DNA of 64,000 nt from Mytilus galloprovincialis. Lineage: Eukaryota; Mollusca; Bivalvia; Mytilida; Mytilidae. Both the position numbers and the translations under genes were made by a program. The notes beneath the pieces are model-generated. The model did no database searches and was not told where the DNA came from. It saw nothing but the letters and a program-made list of their open reading frames with translations. Every line of letters starts with the position of its first letter. Positions within the stretch are counted from its first letter, which is position 1. The stretch spans positions 86,585,795 to 86,649,794 of the forward strand of contig NC_134843.1 in NCBI RefSeq assembly GCF_965363235.1. The letters run 5' to 3'. This document shows, one piece after another, positions 22,640 through 33,828 of this stretch.

Positions 22640-22990
22640 TGGAGGTATAGCTAGGTAAAAGGCAAAATCACAAAAATACTGAACTCCGAGGAAAATTTAA
22701 AAAGGAAAGTTCTTAATCAAATGGCAAAATCAAAAGTTCAATTCATCAAACGAATGGATAACGACTGTCACATTTTTGACTTGGTACATGCATTTTCTTT
22801 TGTGAAAAATAAAATGGTGGATTAAACCTGGTTTCAAAGCTTACAGTATAACGCACAATTTCCATGGGAAAGGCCTGTACCATGCCAGGAAATTGACAGT
22901 TGTTTATTTTATTCGGAACGGAACGTTGGTTGCGTTCGTCGAGCTTTACAATCCGCTCAGTCCCTAAATGCTTAAACAAATCTATTATCA
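22640..22990 (+). repeat. Dispersed repeat (ACTGAACTCCGAGGAAAAT family), copy 1
   Basis: Shares the ordered blocks AAAATCACAAAAATACTGAA, CTCCGAGGAAAATT, GGCAAAATCAAA, AAACGAATGGATAAC, ACTTGGTACATGCATTTTCT and AAATGGTGGATTAAACCTGG with copies at 30515-30760, 46045-46255 (inverted) and 55685-55950. Four copies in 64 kb make this the most frequent long dispersed repeat here. Class unknown. Confidence 0.8.
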
Positions 22991-23645
22991 TCTTTAAAGT
23001 TGATCAGGATCCGAAAAATATCTTTGTAAGATTAACATAGTCATCAAATGTTAGTAATTTGAATGAAATAACTTAACATTACAAAATTAAAAACAAAACA
23101 AAAAACAAATATTAAATAAGTTGGATAGAAACAATACGTGTTAGTGGAACAACTTTTTTCAGTACCTGTTCGTGACCAAAACTTCCAAAAGGTCAAAAAT
23201 TAAACAAACATGTCTTAGAAAATAAAACAAAACGATTCTAAATATTTAATATTATTTTGTATTTTAGTGAAACAGGTACTGTGTATCTAATGAGTAAAAA
23301 AATCATAAAAAAACGTGTATGGAATTTTACTAACAATGATAACAACAATCGTTTGAAGTGGGAAGTACATACAAAGAAGGGTTGTTGTTTGGATACAAGT
23401 ATCATTACCATACAATTTTAAAGGATTGCGATTTTTTTAGATATTATTTTATTTATTTTAAAATACAAATGATAAATGTTATCAAAATGATTGTGATGTA
23501 TGCAAAATGTAAGTATGCTAATGATTATCTAAACAATTAATTATGATTTACATAACTTTATAAATTGCAAAACCGATTGACATTTCATAAGATAACACAT
23601 TGATGTTTCCTTCTATAACAATACAATGAATATTATGCCACATAA
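22991..23645. other. AT-rich 3' flank of TLR-A
   Basis: No gene. On the minus strand, about 190 bp past the TLR-A stop, AATAAA occurs within the TTTATTTATTTT tract at about 23449-23458, a plausible polyadenylation signal for TLR-A. Confidence 0.4.
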
Positions 23646-26141
23646 TTAATTTGAATGATTAAGAAATAACCACAATCTAAGCTTGTTCCAAACGTTTTCA
23701 AGATCTTTATCGTTGTCAATCGGCCATGCAATAAAGGCAAGGTCCTTCCATAAAACAGCTAAGTCGTGCGGAAGTTCCTCCATATCTATTCCTTTGGTTA
23801 TGACGATAATCTTTTGTAGATTCTGTGAGAAGTGATGATATTTTGCCCGCTCAACTGCATATTGTCCCCATATATCATTCTTAAAGGAAGAAGTTACAAT
23901 GAATATAATATGTCTGCTTTGTTCAATGCAGTCAGCGAATGCGTCAGCTATAGGTCTCCCTACAGGGAAATCTCTATGTTCTATGCACATTTTCAATCCC
24001 CATTTTCTCTCTAACTCAGGCATTAGTATATATTTTATCCATGCCAATTCACTATCAGGATAATACACGAAAACATCATATTTGAATTTTACATCGATAC
24101 CCTTTTCTAGAGTGTGTCTAAAGCGTTTGTATAAATAAAATGAAATTCGCCATCTAAAACTGTAAATCAGTGTAAAAGGAAAGAAAATAGCAATAAATGC
24201 TACAATAAGACCTATCCCTGCTTTAAGCCACACACCGCTGTCACATCCAGCAAAAAGTTCATTAAAATGTTCAGCAGCAGTACTAGTGTTAATTTCAGAT
24301 GAATTGTGTAAAAGGCATTGATAGGTTTTATTGGCGTCAAATGTGATATTTGATCTATGAAGCCAACGGATGAAGTCGTAGTTCGTACAATCGCAAACAA
24401 ATGCGTTGTTGCCTAAATGCAATGTAAAGGGTCCATTTCGTGTATGCAAAACATCGAAAAATTCTTGAAATGTACGATTAATATTGGTAAGAAGGTTACT
24501 TGTCAAATCGAGCTCCATGAGATTTGGTATCCTTGTAATAGCAAGTGGAACTGCTCTTAAAAGGTTATTTGACATATTCAGGTTTGTCAGTCTAGTCATT
24601 TTTTCAAATATATCTGAAGTCATATTCCACAAAAAGTTATATGAAATATCTAACCTTTCTGTCCCTGAAATAAACGTAAATATGTTTTTCTCGTGTTTGT
24701 TTGTAATGTACAAATTTGTGCTTTTCATTACAAGTGTTTTAAGTTTAAATAAAGGATACAGTTGTATTTTATCGAATACTACTCTTGAATCAACTCCCGT
24801 TACATCTAGATACTCTATCACTGAACCGTTTGATATGGTTGCCTGATCGACGGTTTTACAGAAAGACACATCAAAACGATTTATAATCGCATTCGGGGGT
24901 ATTTTCCACAAGACTGGTTGCCCGCTGTGTAACACATGGCTCATATGCACTTCTTTTATTGAAGAGGGTAATGTTATTACTCGTTCTTCAGTGATATTAG
25001 TTAGATTACTCACTGCAATAGGTGGATAATTGATAAAACTCAAAGGTATAAATGAGTACTCGAATTTCGTGAGGTTTTGAGTTCTATTGAAAAACTGTTT
25101 AATATTTTCCAGTCGATGTGCGTGAAATAATGAAAATCGGTTCTCAGATAGTGAAATATTAAGAAAACATTCAGGTCGATTGAAAGTAAGGAGTGAACCA
25201 TCTTCAAAATCTACTATGTTGTTTTTAGAGATATCAAAAACCTCTACGCAAATCGTTTGTAAATACGTCACCATTTCTTTTGTAATATTTACTTCATAGC
25301 TGTATGCACTGTGGTTTGTAATCGATTCATCATTTACATGATGAAAGTTTATCCTTTCCATAGAACTATTTACTAAGGGTTTTAGAAGCTGGAAAGCTTG
25401 GATTGGATGCACAAAAGTATCCGACAAATCTAACACTTTGAGATTTGGAAAATGTTGAAGGGTGTCCTTCTCTGCTTTAACAAACTGTTGACATCTATTC
25501 ATATGCAAATATTCAATACTCCAGTTAAAATTTATGAATGTTGAATAATTCAATACCTCTACTTTACACTTATCGAATTCCAATACCTTCAGTTTATCCA
25601 TCTTCTTGAACCCTTCTCCAAATACAGGTATTGGTCCAAGATCAATAGCAAGGGTTTCTAAGTTTACAAGTACTCCAAGTGCTTTGTCCGGATAATAAGT
25701 CGCCAGTTTTGCATTATTTGAAAAGTTCATGTTTCTACTGATATCAAGTAATGATATATTAGTTATAAACCTAAATAAGATTGGTGTATATGCTGTAAAG
25801 TCTAGATTGTTACAAGACATCTTTAGTGTCTTTAATGATGTCAATCCAATAAAAGCATGAGATTCCAAGCTTTTTAATTTGTTGTTGTTAATTGTCAGGT
25901 CAATTAATACATTCAAATTACTGAACGCGCCATTTTTTATCATCTTTATTTCGTTATGGTCAAGAATTAGAACAGTGATATTGTCCGATAGATTCTTTGG
26001 TACTTGTGTCAGGTTCTCATGTGAACAATCTGCAACGATAGATCCAGTTGTGTTTTTGGGCTTACGGCAATGGTTCTTAGCTGCAGTTATATAAATCCAA
26101 CAAACACACGAGAAAAACATCACTATACTTCTTTTGTACAT
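23646..26141 (-). CDS. Toll-like receptor TLR-A (831 aa)
   Basis: Predicted membrane receptor of the Toll family, with its coding region uninterrupted. Residues 1-21 form a signal peptide (MYKRSIVMFFSCVCW...). An N-terminal cysteine pair (CRKP... ADCSH) precedes many leucine-rich repeats of LxxLxLxxN type. A single C-terminal cysteine cap (CDCTNYDF, QCLL, AGCDSG) precedes a transmembrane helix at about 639-660, and a TIR domain runs from about 685 to the end. TIR box 1 is YDVFVYYP. Box 2 is RDFPVGRPI (about 723-731), lacking the normal RDxxPG order. A box-3-like VWNKLRLWLF ends the domain. One cysteine cluster makes it a vertebrate-like (single-cluster) TLR. Ligand unknown. It is the most diverged of the three and lies tail-outward from the rest of the cluster. 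Confidence 0.95.
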   Translation of the reverse strand: MYKRSIVMFFSCVCWIYITAAKNHCRKPKNTTGSIVADCSHENLTQVPKNLSDNITVLILDHNEIKMIKNGAFSNLNVLIDLTINNNKLKSLESHAFIGLTSLKTLKMSCNNLDFTAYTPILFRFITNISLLDISRNMNFSNNAKLATYYPDKALGVLVNLETLAIDLGPIPVFGEGFKKMDKLKVLEFDKCKVEVLNYSTFINFNWSIEYLHMNRCQQFVKAEKDTLQHFPNLKVLDLSDTFVHPIQAFQLLKPLVNSSMERINFHHVNDESITNHSAYSYEVNITKEMVTYLQTICVEVFDISKNNIVDFEDGSLLTFNRPECFLNISLSENRFSLFHAHRLENIKQFFNRTQNLTKFEYSFIPLSFINYPPIAVSNLTNITEERVITLPSSIKEVHMSHVLHSGQPVLWKIPPNAIINRFDVSFCKTVDQATISNGSVIEYLDVTGVDSRVVFDKIQLYPLFKLKTLVMKSTNLYITNKHEKNIFTFISGTERLDISYNFLWNMTSDIFEKMTRLTNLNMSNNLLRAVPLAITRIPNLMELDLTSNLLTNINRTFQEFFDVLHTRNGPFTLHLGNNAFVCDCTNYDFIRWLHRSNITFDANKTYQCLLHNSSEINTSTAAEHFNELFAGCDSGVWLKAGIGLIVAFIAIFFPFTLIYSFRWRISFYLYKRFRHTLEKGIDVKFKYDVFVYYPDSELAWIKYILMPELERKWGLKMCIEHRDFPVGRPIADAFADCIEQSRHIIFIVTSSFKNDIWGQYAVERAKYHHFSQNLQKIIVITKGIDMEELPHDLAVLWKDLAFIAWPIDNDKDLENVWNKLRLWLFLNHSN

Positions 26142-27483
26142 TATGTAACTGTGATAATAAATTCTTTCGAATCAATGGCAATAAAGTAAATTTGTTTTAA
26201 CGTTCCAATGACAAAAGTAAAATTTTTAGATACATATCTTTATATATTTAACTACCTGGCTTGTGCGATAACATGACTAAATTTACAATATCCTATGTTT
26301 GCATTTAAATTTTTCAAATAAAGTTAAATCGTACAGGGCGAAAAGTTCTCAAGGTAAAATATTATCATCTCATTTAAACAACAATCTTAACGTTATCGGT
26401 ATTGGGAAATAACATTATCATCTCATTTAAACAACAATCTTAACGTTATCGGTATTGGAAAATAACGAATCCATGGAATGATTTCCTTATGTGAGGTGCT
26501 ATACAAAAAGAAGTATTTATACTAATAAAGGCGATTATAATCTTCTTACATTGGTACATTTCGTTATAAAGACAGTGGGTTGATAATGGGAAAAAAACGA
26601 TGTGTTTGGTAAGAGCAGACATTTTGCATTGCTAAAGGTTACATATGAACGTCTTATTGAAATAGTTCATTTGCTTGCCTGTCACTCTTCAAATACGAAA
26701 CTCTCAATTAAACATATCCTTCTGTTTTGATGTAGCTGTGGATAGAAATAACCTGGAAAACCATACGGATACTCCACGTCAAAGCTCTTATTGATGGACA
26801 GGAAATTTCACGTGTCTCTACATAAGTCATTAAGGAAATAAACCCAACCAAAACATAAATGAATAAAGGTAATATGTAAAATAGGTCAATGATAATGTGA
26901 CCGAAAAAAAACACAATAGACATTTGGAGGTCCATATAGTTTTAAACAAAACAAGAGTGTCTATAAACAGACCAGAACAATAGTGAATAAAAACATAGTC
27001 AGTGAAATATACGAGCAGCAGTTTTTTTTCTTTTTTTTTCTTTTTTAAATCTCACCCTATGAGTAGCTAAATTAAAGTTCCATGGTTATGAAAATGACAG
27101 CATACTGACTTCAAGCTTATCATTACTGAATTCATGTCTATATTATAATTAGCCGTGTGATTCTGATCTAATCCCGTGTTTCGCGTCTGCCAACCCACTC
27201 AGAAGACGAGGAAACATTTATGTAATCTATTTTGATATTTAAAACGATTACTTGGCTGTAGGGAAATGTTCCCTGTAATTTATTAATGAGAAATTAAATT
27301 GTATGTCCTGATGTGATATTGTTGAACGATATCATTCAGTAAAAGTTCTATAACTCCTATAAAAACCGAAAATAGTCCCGCTCTCAGACATAATGGTTAA
27401 AAAGGATACATTTTCTAACCATTGACTTTAAAATGTATGATCTTTCAAACATAAAATAAAATCAAGATGAAAAGCACAGTATC
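26142..27483. other. Upstream region of TLR-A; 53-bp tandem duplication
   Basis: About 1.3 kb between the TLR-A start and the 3' end of CTL-A. At 26361-26466 a 53-bp unit beginning ATTATCATCTCATTTAAACA is present twice in tandem with one mismatch, 220-330 bp upstream of the TLR-A start codon, so it may lie in the promoter. The open stretch at 26708-26935 (minus) is hydrophobic and unrecognised. Otherwise AT-rich sequence. Confidence 0.6.
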
Positions 27484-30104
27484 TTTATTAAAAAATTCTA
27501 TTTTCCAATGCCATGTCCTGGTCCCGATTCCGGATACCTAAAAATATAAAATGGTTAAAATTCATTCTAAAACAAATTCCTTTAAAAGTGAGTATATCAC
27601 GTTTCACTTTATTGAACAAGTAATACCTACATGAACAAAAGTGATGATGCGGCAGTTTAAAAGCATAAAACGTTTATTGTTGTACTGTAATGTGTGCATT
27701 CCTGTATGTATAAAGTTTAGTAAATTAATCTTCGCTTCATAGGGAACATTTATAGGCGACCTTGAAGTAAAAAATTAGGTTTGTATTTAAACACGTATTA
27801 TGGATGAACACTAACCATGAAATGTACGAAGATTAAATAAAAAATTACTTACATTGTTCTTTTCCTGTTCACTTTTACTATATTTTTAGATGGATTATTA
27901 AAACGTATTGGTTTCATTATCTTTCAGATATGCTGTAAACTCATCCTTCATGTGTTTCATTAGTATTTAAATAAAATTTGTATATAAACCAACAATGTAC
28001 GTGACTATTAGTGCAAACAATATTAACGGTTTGTCGCAAATAAATCTAAGTGAATTTGTGCAATGAGCATCGGCCAAATTATAATTAGCACTCGTATAAA
28101 TCGCCATATAATTTTCTGCTCTTGCATTTGAGGTTCTCCTGGATACCAGCCATCATAATCTACAGGGGCTTCTGTGCCTACCCATGTCCATGTTCCTTCA
28201 ATAACTTCATCATTTCTACCTAACCAATAATCTATCTATAATTAAAGTACAATATATAGGAAACTATATAAAATGAAAATTTATCTCAATTAATGTACTG
28301 CATTCAAATTTGCTTTTCTATATTTACTTTCATCAGAAACACTCTAACCAATAGACATTGGCATCCAATGGCGTGTATTTTACTATAGAGTATGTGTTTT
28401 ACTCGTTGATTTCTGTACTGTGACCTATATCAATGTGCATCCTCGTCATTTTGCTTCCTGGTTGATAGTTGTCTCATTGGCAACTGTACCTTATCTTCCG
28501 ATATTTATATAAGCTTGAGTACTCGGGGAGCAGAATGACCGAATGAAACATAAAACAAGAGGTATATTGAATAATAACGAAGTCTCTTTTGACATGAAAT
28601 GCTGATAAGTATGACTTAAATAGTCAATCTCAACAAGATATCTGTATAGACACATAAATAGATTGAATCAGACTGGAGCTGTAGTTTTCACCTTAAAATC
28701 CTTCGTTTCAAAGTACTGAGTTTTCCGTCACATTTTAATGCTAAATTTCTGGTGATGTTCGTGTTGGGTCTTTTGTTGTAAAGTTTTGTATTTCAAATAA
28801 ACACATGAAAAAAAAAGCATTTGGGGTAACGTCAAGTTCGAAATCACCCAATGTAACAATTTAAATATGTCAAAAGCACAGTTGGTTTAAAACACAAGTC
28901 ATCAAATAAACAAACAAGTTACCGTTTTCATCCCTGTTATGTCTGTTTACCGGACCAATTATATATATGCGAAATATCCGTTAAAGCTCAACATTGTCAA
29001 CGCTATCAATCAAATTATGGGGGAGGGGGGTATGTTTTTTTTCAAAAAAGAGATATTGAAATTCCCAATTTGATAAAAAAAAAAAACATATTCTGTTTAG
29101 GCAGATAATCATAAAAAAAATTCCGACTCCAGATTTTTCCCCATACCTTTTAGTGGTCATTATTGAGAATAAAACATTTATGGAAAACTGCAGTATTTAG
29201 ATTGCAGTGCATTATTGTCAATCTAACTTGGATAGTATTGCTCTTTAATATTTAGGGTCAAATGGTGTTGTTTTTTGGTCAATGATAGGGGAGTTACGAA
29301 ACTCAAAAGGGTATAAGTTTGAATAGAAGAAACACACCCCAATCACGGTCTTCCCTTCATTATTTTAGTGAAAGAGGAAATGAATCAATTCATTTATTAT
29401 TCATATAAACTTTTATATTATTTGAAAATACTCCTCCGTAATTTAAAAGACTTGCTGTGTGCAAAAGCAGTGCAAAATATTTGAGGTAGGCATTCTCTGT
29501 AGTAGTCTGAACTGAAGCTAATTCCGCTCCGCGGCCTCTACATAAACTCTTTTGTTTTTGTAAAAGGAGAGATTGAAAGCATATAAAAAGAAATAAAATA
29601 AAAATACCTTGCACGATATTGTATATCATAATACGCTGATATTTAAAGTCATAATAAACTTCAAATCAAAGAAAAATAATGCATATGTTTTTTTATTACT
29701 CAATGGATAGGTTTCATTATAAAACTTATGTACATATACTTTTTTCTGAAGTAAAATCTTTAATTTATTCATATTTAGAAGTTTACTTTATTTTAATTGC
29801 TTCCTGGAAGGAAGCAATTCCCCCGACATATGTTCCGTATGCAAAGTGACCTCAGTGTTAACCATCTCGTAAAAATCCGGTGATCACAATACGCATGGAT
29901 GTCCTTAAAATAGACTATTATCTAAATTTACATGTTAAACACGTGCTCAATTTTTGTTGATTTTTTGTCGATTGTAGACAAACAGTTGACAATCGTTAAA
30001 CTTCGGCTTCAAAACACGAACTGTAATTACCTGCCATATTTTCACAACAACACTGACCGATTGAAAAAAAAATTTCTTATGACTTTAATGGAATAGGAGA
30101 AGAT

Positions 30105-30430
30105 ATTCAATTAATAATTGAAAACTCCCTTTTGTAAATTTATTCGGGTGTAAAAGCGTTGACCAAAATACATTTAGGAAGCGCACCATTCTAAAATGTG
30201 CACACGAAGCTTTAAGGACCCGAACAAATTGCTCAAAGAAGCATTCAAAACTTTTAATTACAATTTTTGCTACGATCATGAAAACTGGATTTCTATTAAA
30301 TTTTTCTTTTATTAATCTGTGCACTTTATTGTGTCATCATACATGTATATATCATTTTTAAATGAAGGTTTATTCCAGAATAACGTGAGATTGCTGTTAG
30401 CCAATCAAACTTACGTATAATGAAACACAC
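30105..30430. repeat. Inverted-repeat element, copy 2 (related to 14625-14970)
   Basis: Shares the ordered blocks TTTTGTAAATTTATT, GGGTGTAAAAGCGTTGACC, CATTCTAAAA, AAAGAAGCATTCAA, TAATTACA, GATCATGAAAAC and TGTGCACTTTATTGT with 14625-14970. The inverted arms are more eroded here. It lies in the second intron of CTL-A. Confidence 0.65.
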
Positions 30431-30514
30431 ATGTAGATGAACTGTAATGATTCAGAAATATATAGAAATAGTTACAGATGTTTAAGGATTGATACTGAGA
30501 CGTAGCTATCCATC

Positions 30515-30760
30515 AGAAAATAAAATCACAAAATTACTGAACTCCGAGGAAAATTTATTACGGAAAGTCCCTATTCAAAAGGCAAAATCAAATGATATAA
30601 CACATGAAACGAATGGATAACAACTGTCATATTCCTGACATGGTACATGCATTTTCAAATGTAAAAAATGGTGGACAGAACCTGGTTGTAGCGCTAAACC
30701 TCTCACTTGTAGGACATCAGATTCCACTATATTTACAACGATGCGTGAACAAAGTTTAAA
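30515..30760 (+). repeat. Dispersed repeat (ACTGAACTCCGAGGAAAAT family), copy 2
   Basis: Same ordered blocks as 22640-22990: AAAATCACAAAATTACTGAA, CTCCGAGGAAAATT, AAACGAATGGATAAC and GGTACATGCATTTTC, then GAACCTGGTTG. Inside the CTL-A second intron and absent from the matching CTL-B intron, so it inserted after the unit was duplicated or was lost from the other copy. Confidence 0.75.
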
Positions 30761-31925
30761 TGACGTGATTATAAGCAATTATTTTATACTTATTAACTGG
30801 GTATGCATGGCATAGTAAGTTTAGTCCCCGATTTGCACATATATATATATATCAATGCAAATACACAACTGTAAATAGTTGTTCATGTTTGATGGAGTTT
30901 CTTTCCTGATAATATAGTATATAAGGATCCGAACATTATCAGTTAGACGTCTAAGGAAGACGTACAAAATGTAAAAAAGGTGCCAGAATAGTATTGGAAG
31001 GACCTTCCAGGTCTTACTGAAAATTCATCTTAAAGGGATCTGTTTGTAGACCATTATTTATTTTAGGCCCAATAACTTTTTAACTAACTTTTTATCAGTG
31101 TTTCTTTTCACAAACGAAATGAATGTATTCACATGGAGGAAATATTATGTTTTCAGACAAATATTGGCATTTTCAAAATCTGATTGATAGTAATCAATTT
31201 TGTGATTTTATAAATAAAAATTGTGTGGCCTTTATCTTGTTAAAAACCTTATTGTCAGCGTTTTTGCCATTTTTGTAATCAAAGTTTGAACTTACCGCTG
31301 CTGAATACCAAGATAATTCCGTCGTACTAAACCAGTAACAAGTTTTCTCATAATGCTGTCATCCGAGTTAACACTCACTTGACACGTCTACATATTAATT
31401 AAAGGTGAAGGTAACTATTTAAAACTCGAAAGTTAAAATTTAATTATATAAAAAGCTTAGCAAGCCTCGCGCTTTAAATAATAAAATGTATCTGTCTCGA
31501 GTAGAGAAATATCGTAATACACCTAATGCAGTGTAGGAATCTATATTTCTTTGTGCTTATGTTTTACAATAGACTGAGTTTCATGAACATCAGGTGAAAT
31601 ATGCAGGGCTGTTGAGTTCACAAATTAAACAGATGAGACGGATAGAATGACCTAATAAACCGAAAACTGGGGGTGCCAGAACAAAAAACCTACCCGCTGT
31701 CCATAAAATATAATGTCGTCAATAACTTGTCAATCTGAAGGAGAAAATAACAGCGATATAATCAATTAGAGAGAATAATGAACAGATAAAAGTTTCAGAT
31801 ACAAAACACAACAGAAAACTCATTTACAAAATAAATAATATCACCCTTACCTGAAAAAGACGAAAAACAAACACACTAAGGCGACATACTTGACTGAAGT
31901 CGACATACTTGACTGAAGTCGACAT

Positions 31926-32744
31926 ACCGAACTGAACGATAAGACTACATTAATAGATAAACCTGTTTGACTTGTGCATTATATGTATAAGGCTGTGATG
32001 CTTTTTGAACTCAAGCATTCTATTTTTATGTATGTGTCTGGAATTACTTACATTCGTTACAGGAAACTGATTCTGATACATACTATAATATCCTTATAAA
32101 ATGAGGGCCAAACAGATCTTTATAGTAACCTTATTAATAGCTGCCACTTAGGTAGGATAAGAATTGTCGCCTCCCAATATTACATCTTCAGACTTCTGAA
32201 AGAAGTGTTAAAAAGTTGACAAAGTGATACTCTAAAAAAAAAACTCTCAAAGTTGGATCTTGTTATTCATTTCTGACGTGATGCAGAGATGACTATATCA
32301 CATAAAACCAAATGGACGCTTTCGTTGTGTTTCCCTGTATTGGCGGGCATAGGAAGTATTTTTCACACGATATTATACCTACTTATATTCAGAATGTGGA
32401 CCTTTTTACATTTTTGTAGATTTGACTTTTTATTTAATTAACTGTATCTTGACATTCGGACCTCTTTGTCAAATCTTCTAAATGTCTAGAAGTTTTAAAA
32501 CATATAAGGATATTTCTAACTCTGCAATGGTAACGAAATATTATTTATTCATTCAGTTTTATAATGTACCTACTTAAAATGCATGTCAAAACTTTACCTG
32601 TTTCAAATACAACTTATATTTACAACCAATAAATTTCATATAATTATGGTTGAATATATAACACAGAAGGTTTAAATTTCAATAAATTTCGTTCAATGAA
32701 TTTATATTTGTATTAAGTGAAGATTTTTTCTTTTCATTTTAAAG
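31926..32744. promoter_or_regulatory. Divergent intergenic region, CTL-A / TLR pseudogene
   Basis: About 970 bp separate the CTL-A start from the TLR pseudogene start. The lectin-proximal 130 bp (to about 32055) and the TLR-proximal part (from about 32535) are clearly homologous to 45050-45180 and 47160-47525 in the CTL-B/TLR-B pair. Conserved blocks include GTTTGACTTGT, GTCTGGAATTACTTA, AATGTACCTACTT, AATGCATGTCAAAAC, TTTCAATAAATTTCG and TGTACTGTTTTCTTTTCGTAA. Conservation in non-coding DNA suggests shared promoters, though recent duplication alone could also explain it. Confidence 0.55.
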
Positions 32745-32746
32745 AT
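32738..32746 (+). other. Putative 3' splice site in TLR-pseudogene leader
   Basis: A pyrimidine tract (TTTTTTCTTTTCATTTT) ends in AAAG/ATCTG, 136 bp before the start codon. The same ATCTG start follows an AG at 47372 and at 57478 in the two plus-strand TLRs, which suggests a 5'-UTR intron in this family. Confidence 0.45.
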
Positions 32747-32880
32747 CTGATTTCTAACACAAGAGTATGGTATTTCTCATGATAAGACACGATATGTACT
32801 GTTTTCTTTTCGTAATATCAACATATAAGAGATAAATAGAAATCTTCCTATCTTACTTAATTGAATAATAACTATTAAGC

Positions 32881-33750
32881 ATGAATTTGGGAATTACTAT
32901 CGATATACGTGTGGGATTCTTTCTTATAGTTTTTTACTGTTTTTTTTTTTACATTTTTACTGCAAACGTTCTGCCTAGATCCGAAGGAGCAGTAAACAGA
33001 TTCGTGATTGCAGATTATTCAAACAGAAGTCTAAAAGAGGTTCCAAAACATCTGCAAGAAGACATTGATGAACTTATTCTTGATCAAAACGACAAACAAA
33101 TAATCGAAAACGACACGGTTTAGTAGCTTCCTTGTCAGCAGTAATCCTCTAGCAAGGAAATCATGATAGGAAATACAAGCCCATGAATATCGTCACAAAT
33201 TGGGAGATATATACTCCTTAGCAGGCGCTGCTAATAAGTTTCTTACATAGAAACGGAAAGGTCACATTTGGGAAGCTGAAATCTTCTCTTTTGTCTTTTT
33301 CAACCGACCCTTATTGTCAATTTCTAGTCAAGATATGAGGCAGACTTAACTGTATCTGTTGTATCCTTTATCTTTAGTTCGATGGGATAGATTCGTTCGA
33401 CATAGTTACCAAATTTTGTATGATTTAGTGAGAAAACAGCATCTATTGAGGTGATGTTGCAAACTTTTTATCTTCTTTCCTATGAAGTTTCTGAATGAAG
33501 CCAGCCTCATGATATGTTAAAAATGTACAAAATTGGAACCTTTCCCAAATCTAAAAGTGTTAGATTTATCGGAGACTTACATGCATCCCCTTTCAAGCTT
33601 TCAAGCTTTTAAACCGCTTTCAAATAGAACAATGGAAATGATCAACTTTCATCATGTGAATGATGAATCAATAATAAATAAAAGTATATACAGGTGGTAG
33701 GTAAATATAGCAACAGAAATGATGAAATACTTGAAAACTCGAAGTTTCAA
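32881..33750 (+). pseudogene. Truncated TLR pseudogene
   Basis: The first 80 codons are nearly the same as TLR-B (MNLGITIDI, FTANV, SEGAVN, FVIADYSN, LKEVPKHL, LILDQND). They break off at 33118, where foreign sequence begins (33119-33535). TLR sequence resumes at 33536 with the EPFPNLKVLDLSETYMHP region of TLR-B (about residue 230) and fades near 33745. About 150 codons in the middle, the rest of the leucine-rich repeats, the membrane helix and the whole TIR domain are missing, and the second piece has frame disruptions. It is the partner of CTL-A in the duplicated unit. Confidence 0.92.
33119..33535 (-). mobile_element. Reverse-transcriptase fragment inserted in TLR pseudogene
   Basis: The minus strand resembles, in pieces, the C-terminal part of a reverse transcriptase repeat common in bivalves and fishes: FSLNHTKFGNYVERIYPIEL, LKIKDTTDT, then SASYLD, and near the other end GVYISQ. 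The class is uncertain (non-LTR or Penelope-like). The fragment is an internal piece, broken and old, without visible ends. It exactly fills the gap in the TLR pseudogene, so insertion and loss of the TLR middle may be one event. Confidence 0.6.
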
Positions 33751-33828
33751 AAATAATTAAATATTGTTAATTGAATAAAAACACGTCCTTGACACCCAAA
33801 TAAAAACCAAGAGGTATTTATTAAATTT
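33751..33828. other. Duplication junction and CTL-B 3' end
   Basis: Less than 80 bp separate the last TLR-like base from the CTL-B stop codon. The CTL-B polyadenylation signal (AATAAA on the minus strand, 33817-33822) lies 7 bp past the stop codon. The boundary between the two CTL/TLR units must fall here. Confidence 0.6.

Larger units (their letters stand above)
27484..31925 (-). pseudogene. C-type lectin pseudogene CTL-A (five exons)
   Basis: A diverged paralogue of CTL-B with the same five-exon layout: 31851-31906 (signal peptide), 31296-31387, 29456-29548, 28028-28231, 27498-27537, with AATAAA at 27484-27489. Exon 2 has two in-frame stops. Exon 3 is 93 bp instead of 94 and uses a GC splice donor (ACA/GCAAGT). 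Exon 4 is 204 bp instead of 208, giving a frameshift after the EP motif. A conserved cysteine has become tyrosine (ENY for ENC), and the exon-4 donor is GTTAAT. The first exon carries a 19-bp duplication. These lesions make a functional lectin very unlikely. Introns hold repeats: about 28340-28500, the hairpin ATTGCTTCC/GGAAGCAAT near 29799, 30105-30430 and 30515-30760. Divergent from the TLR pseudogene at 32881. Confidence 0.85.

Noticed and set aside
24484-24846. 120-codon open stretch antisense to TLR-A
   Set aside because: Shadow of the TLR-A coding region; similar shadows occur under TLR-B and TLR-C.
26708-26935. 75-codon hydrophobic open stretch upstream of TLR-A
   Set aside because: Could be a repeat-derived fragment, but no family is recognised and no start or splice support is seen.
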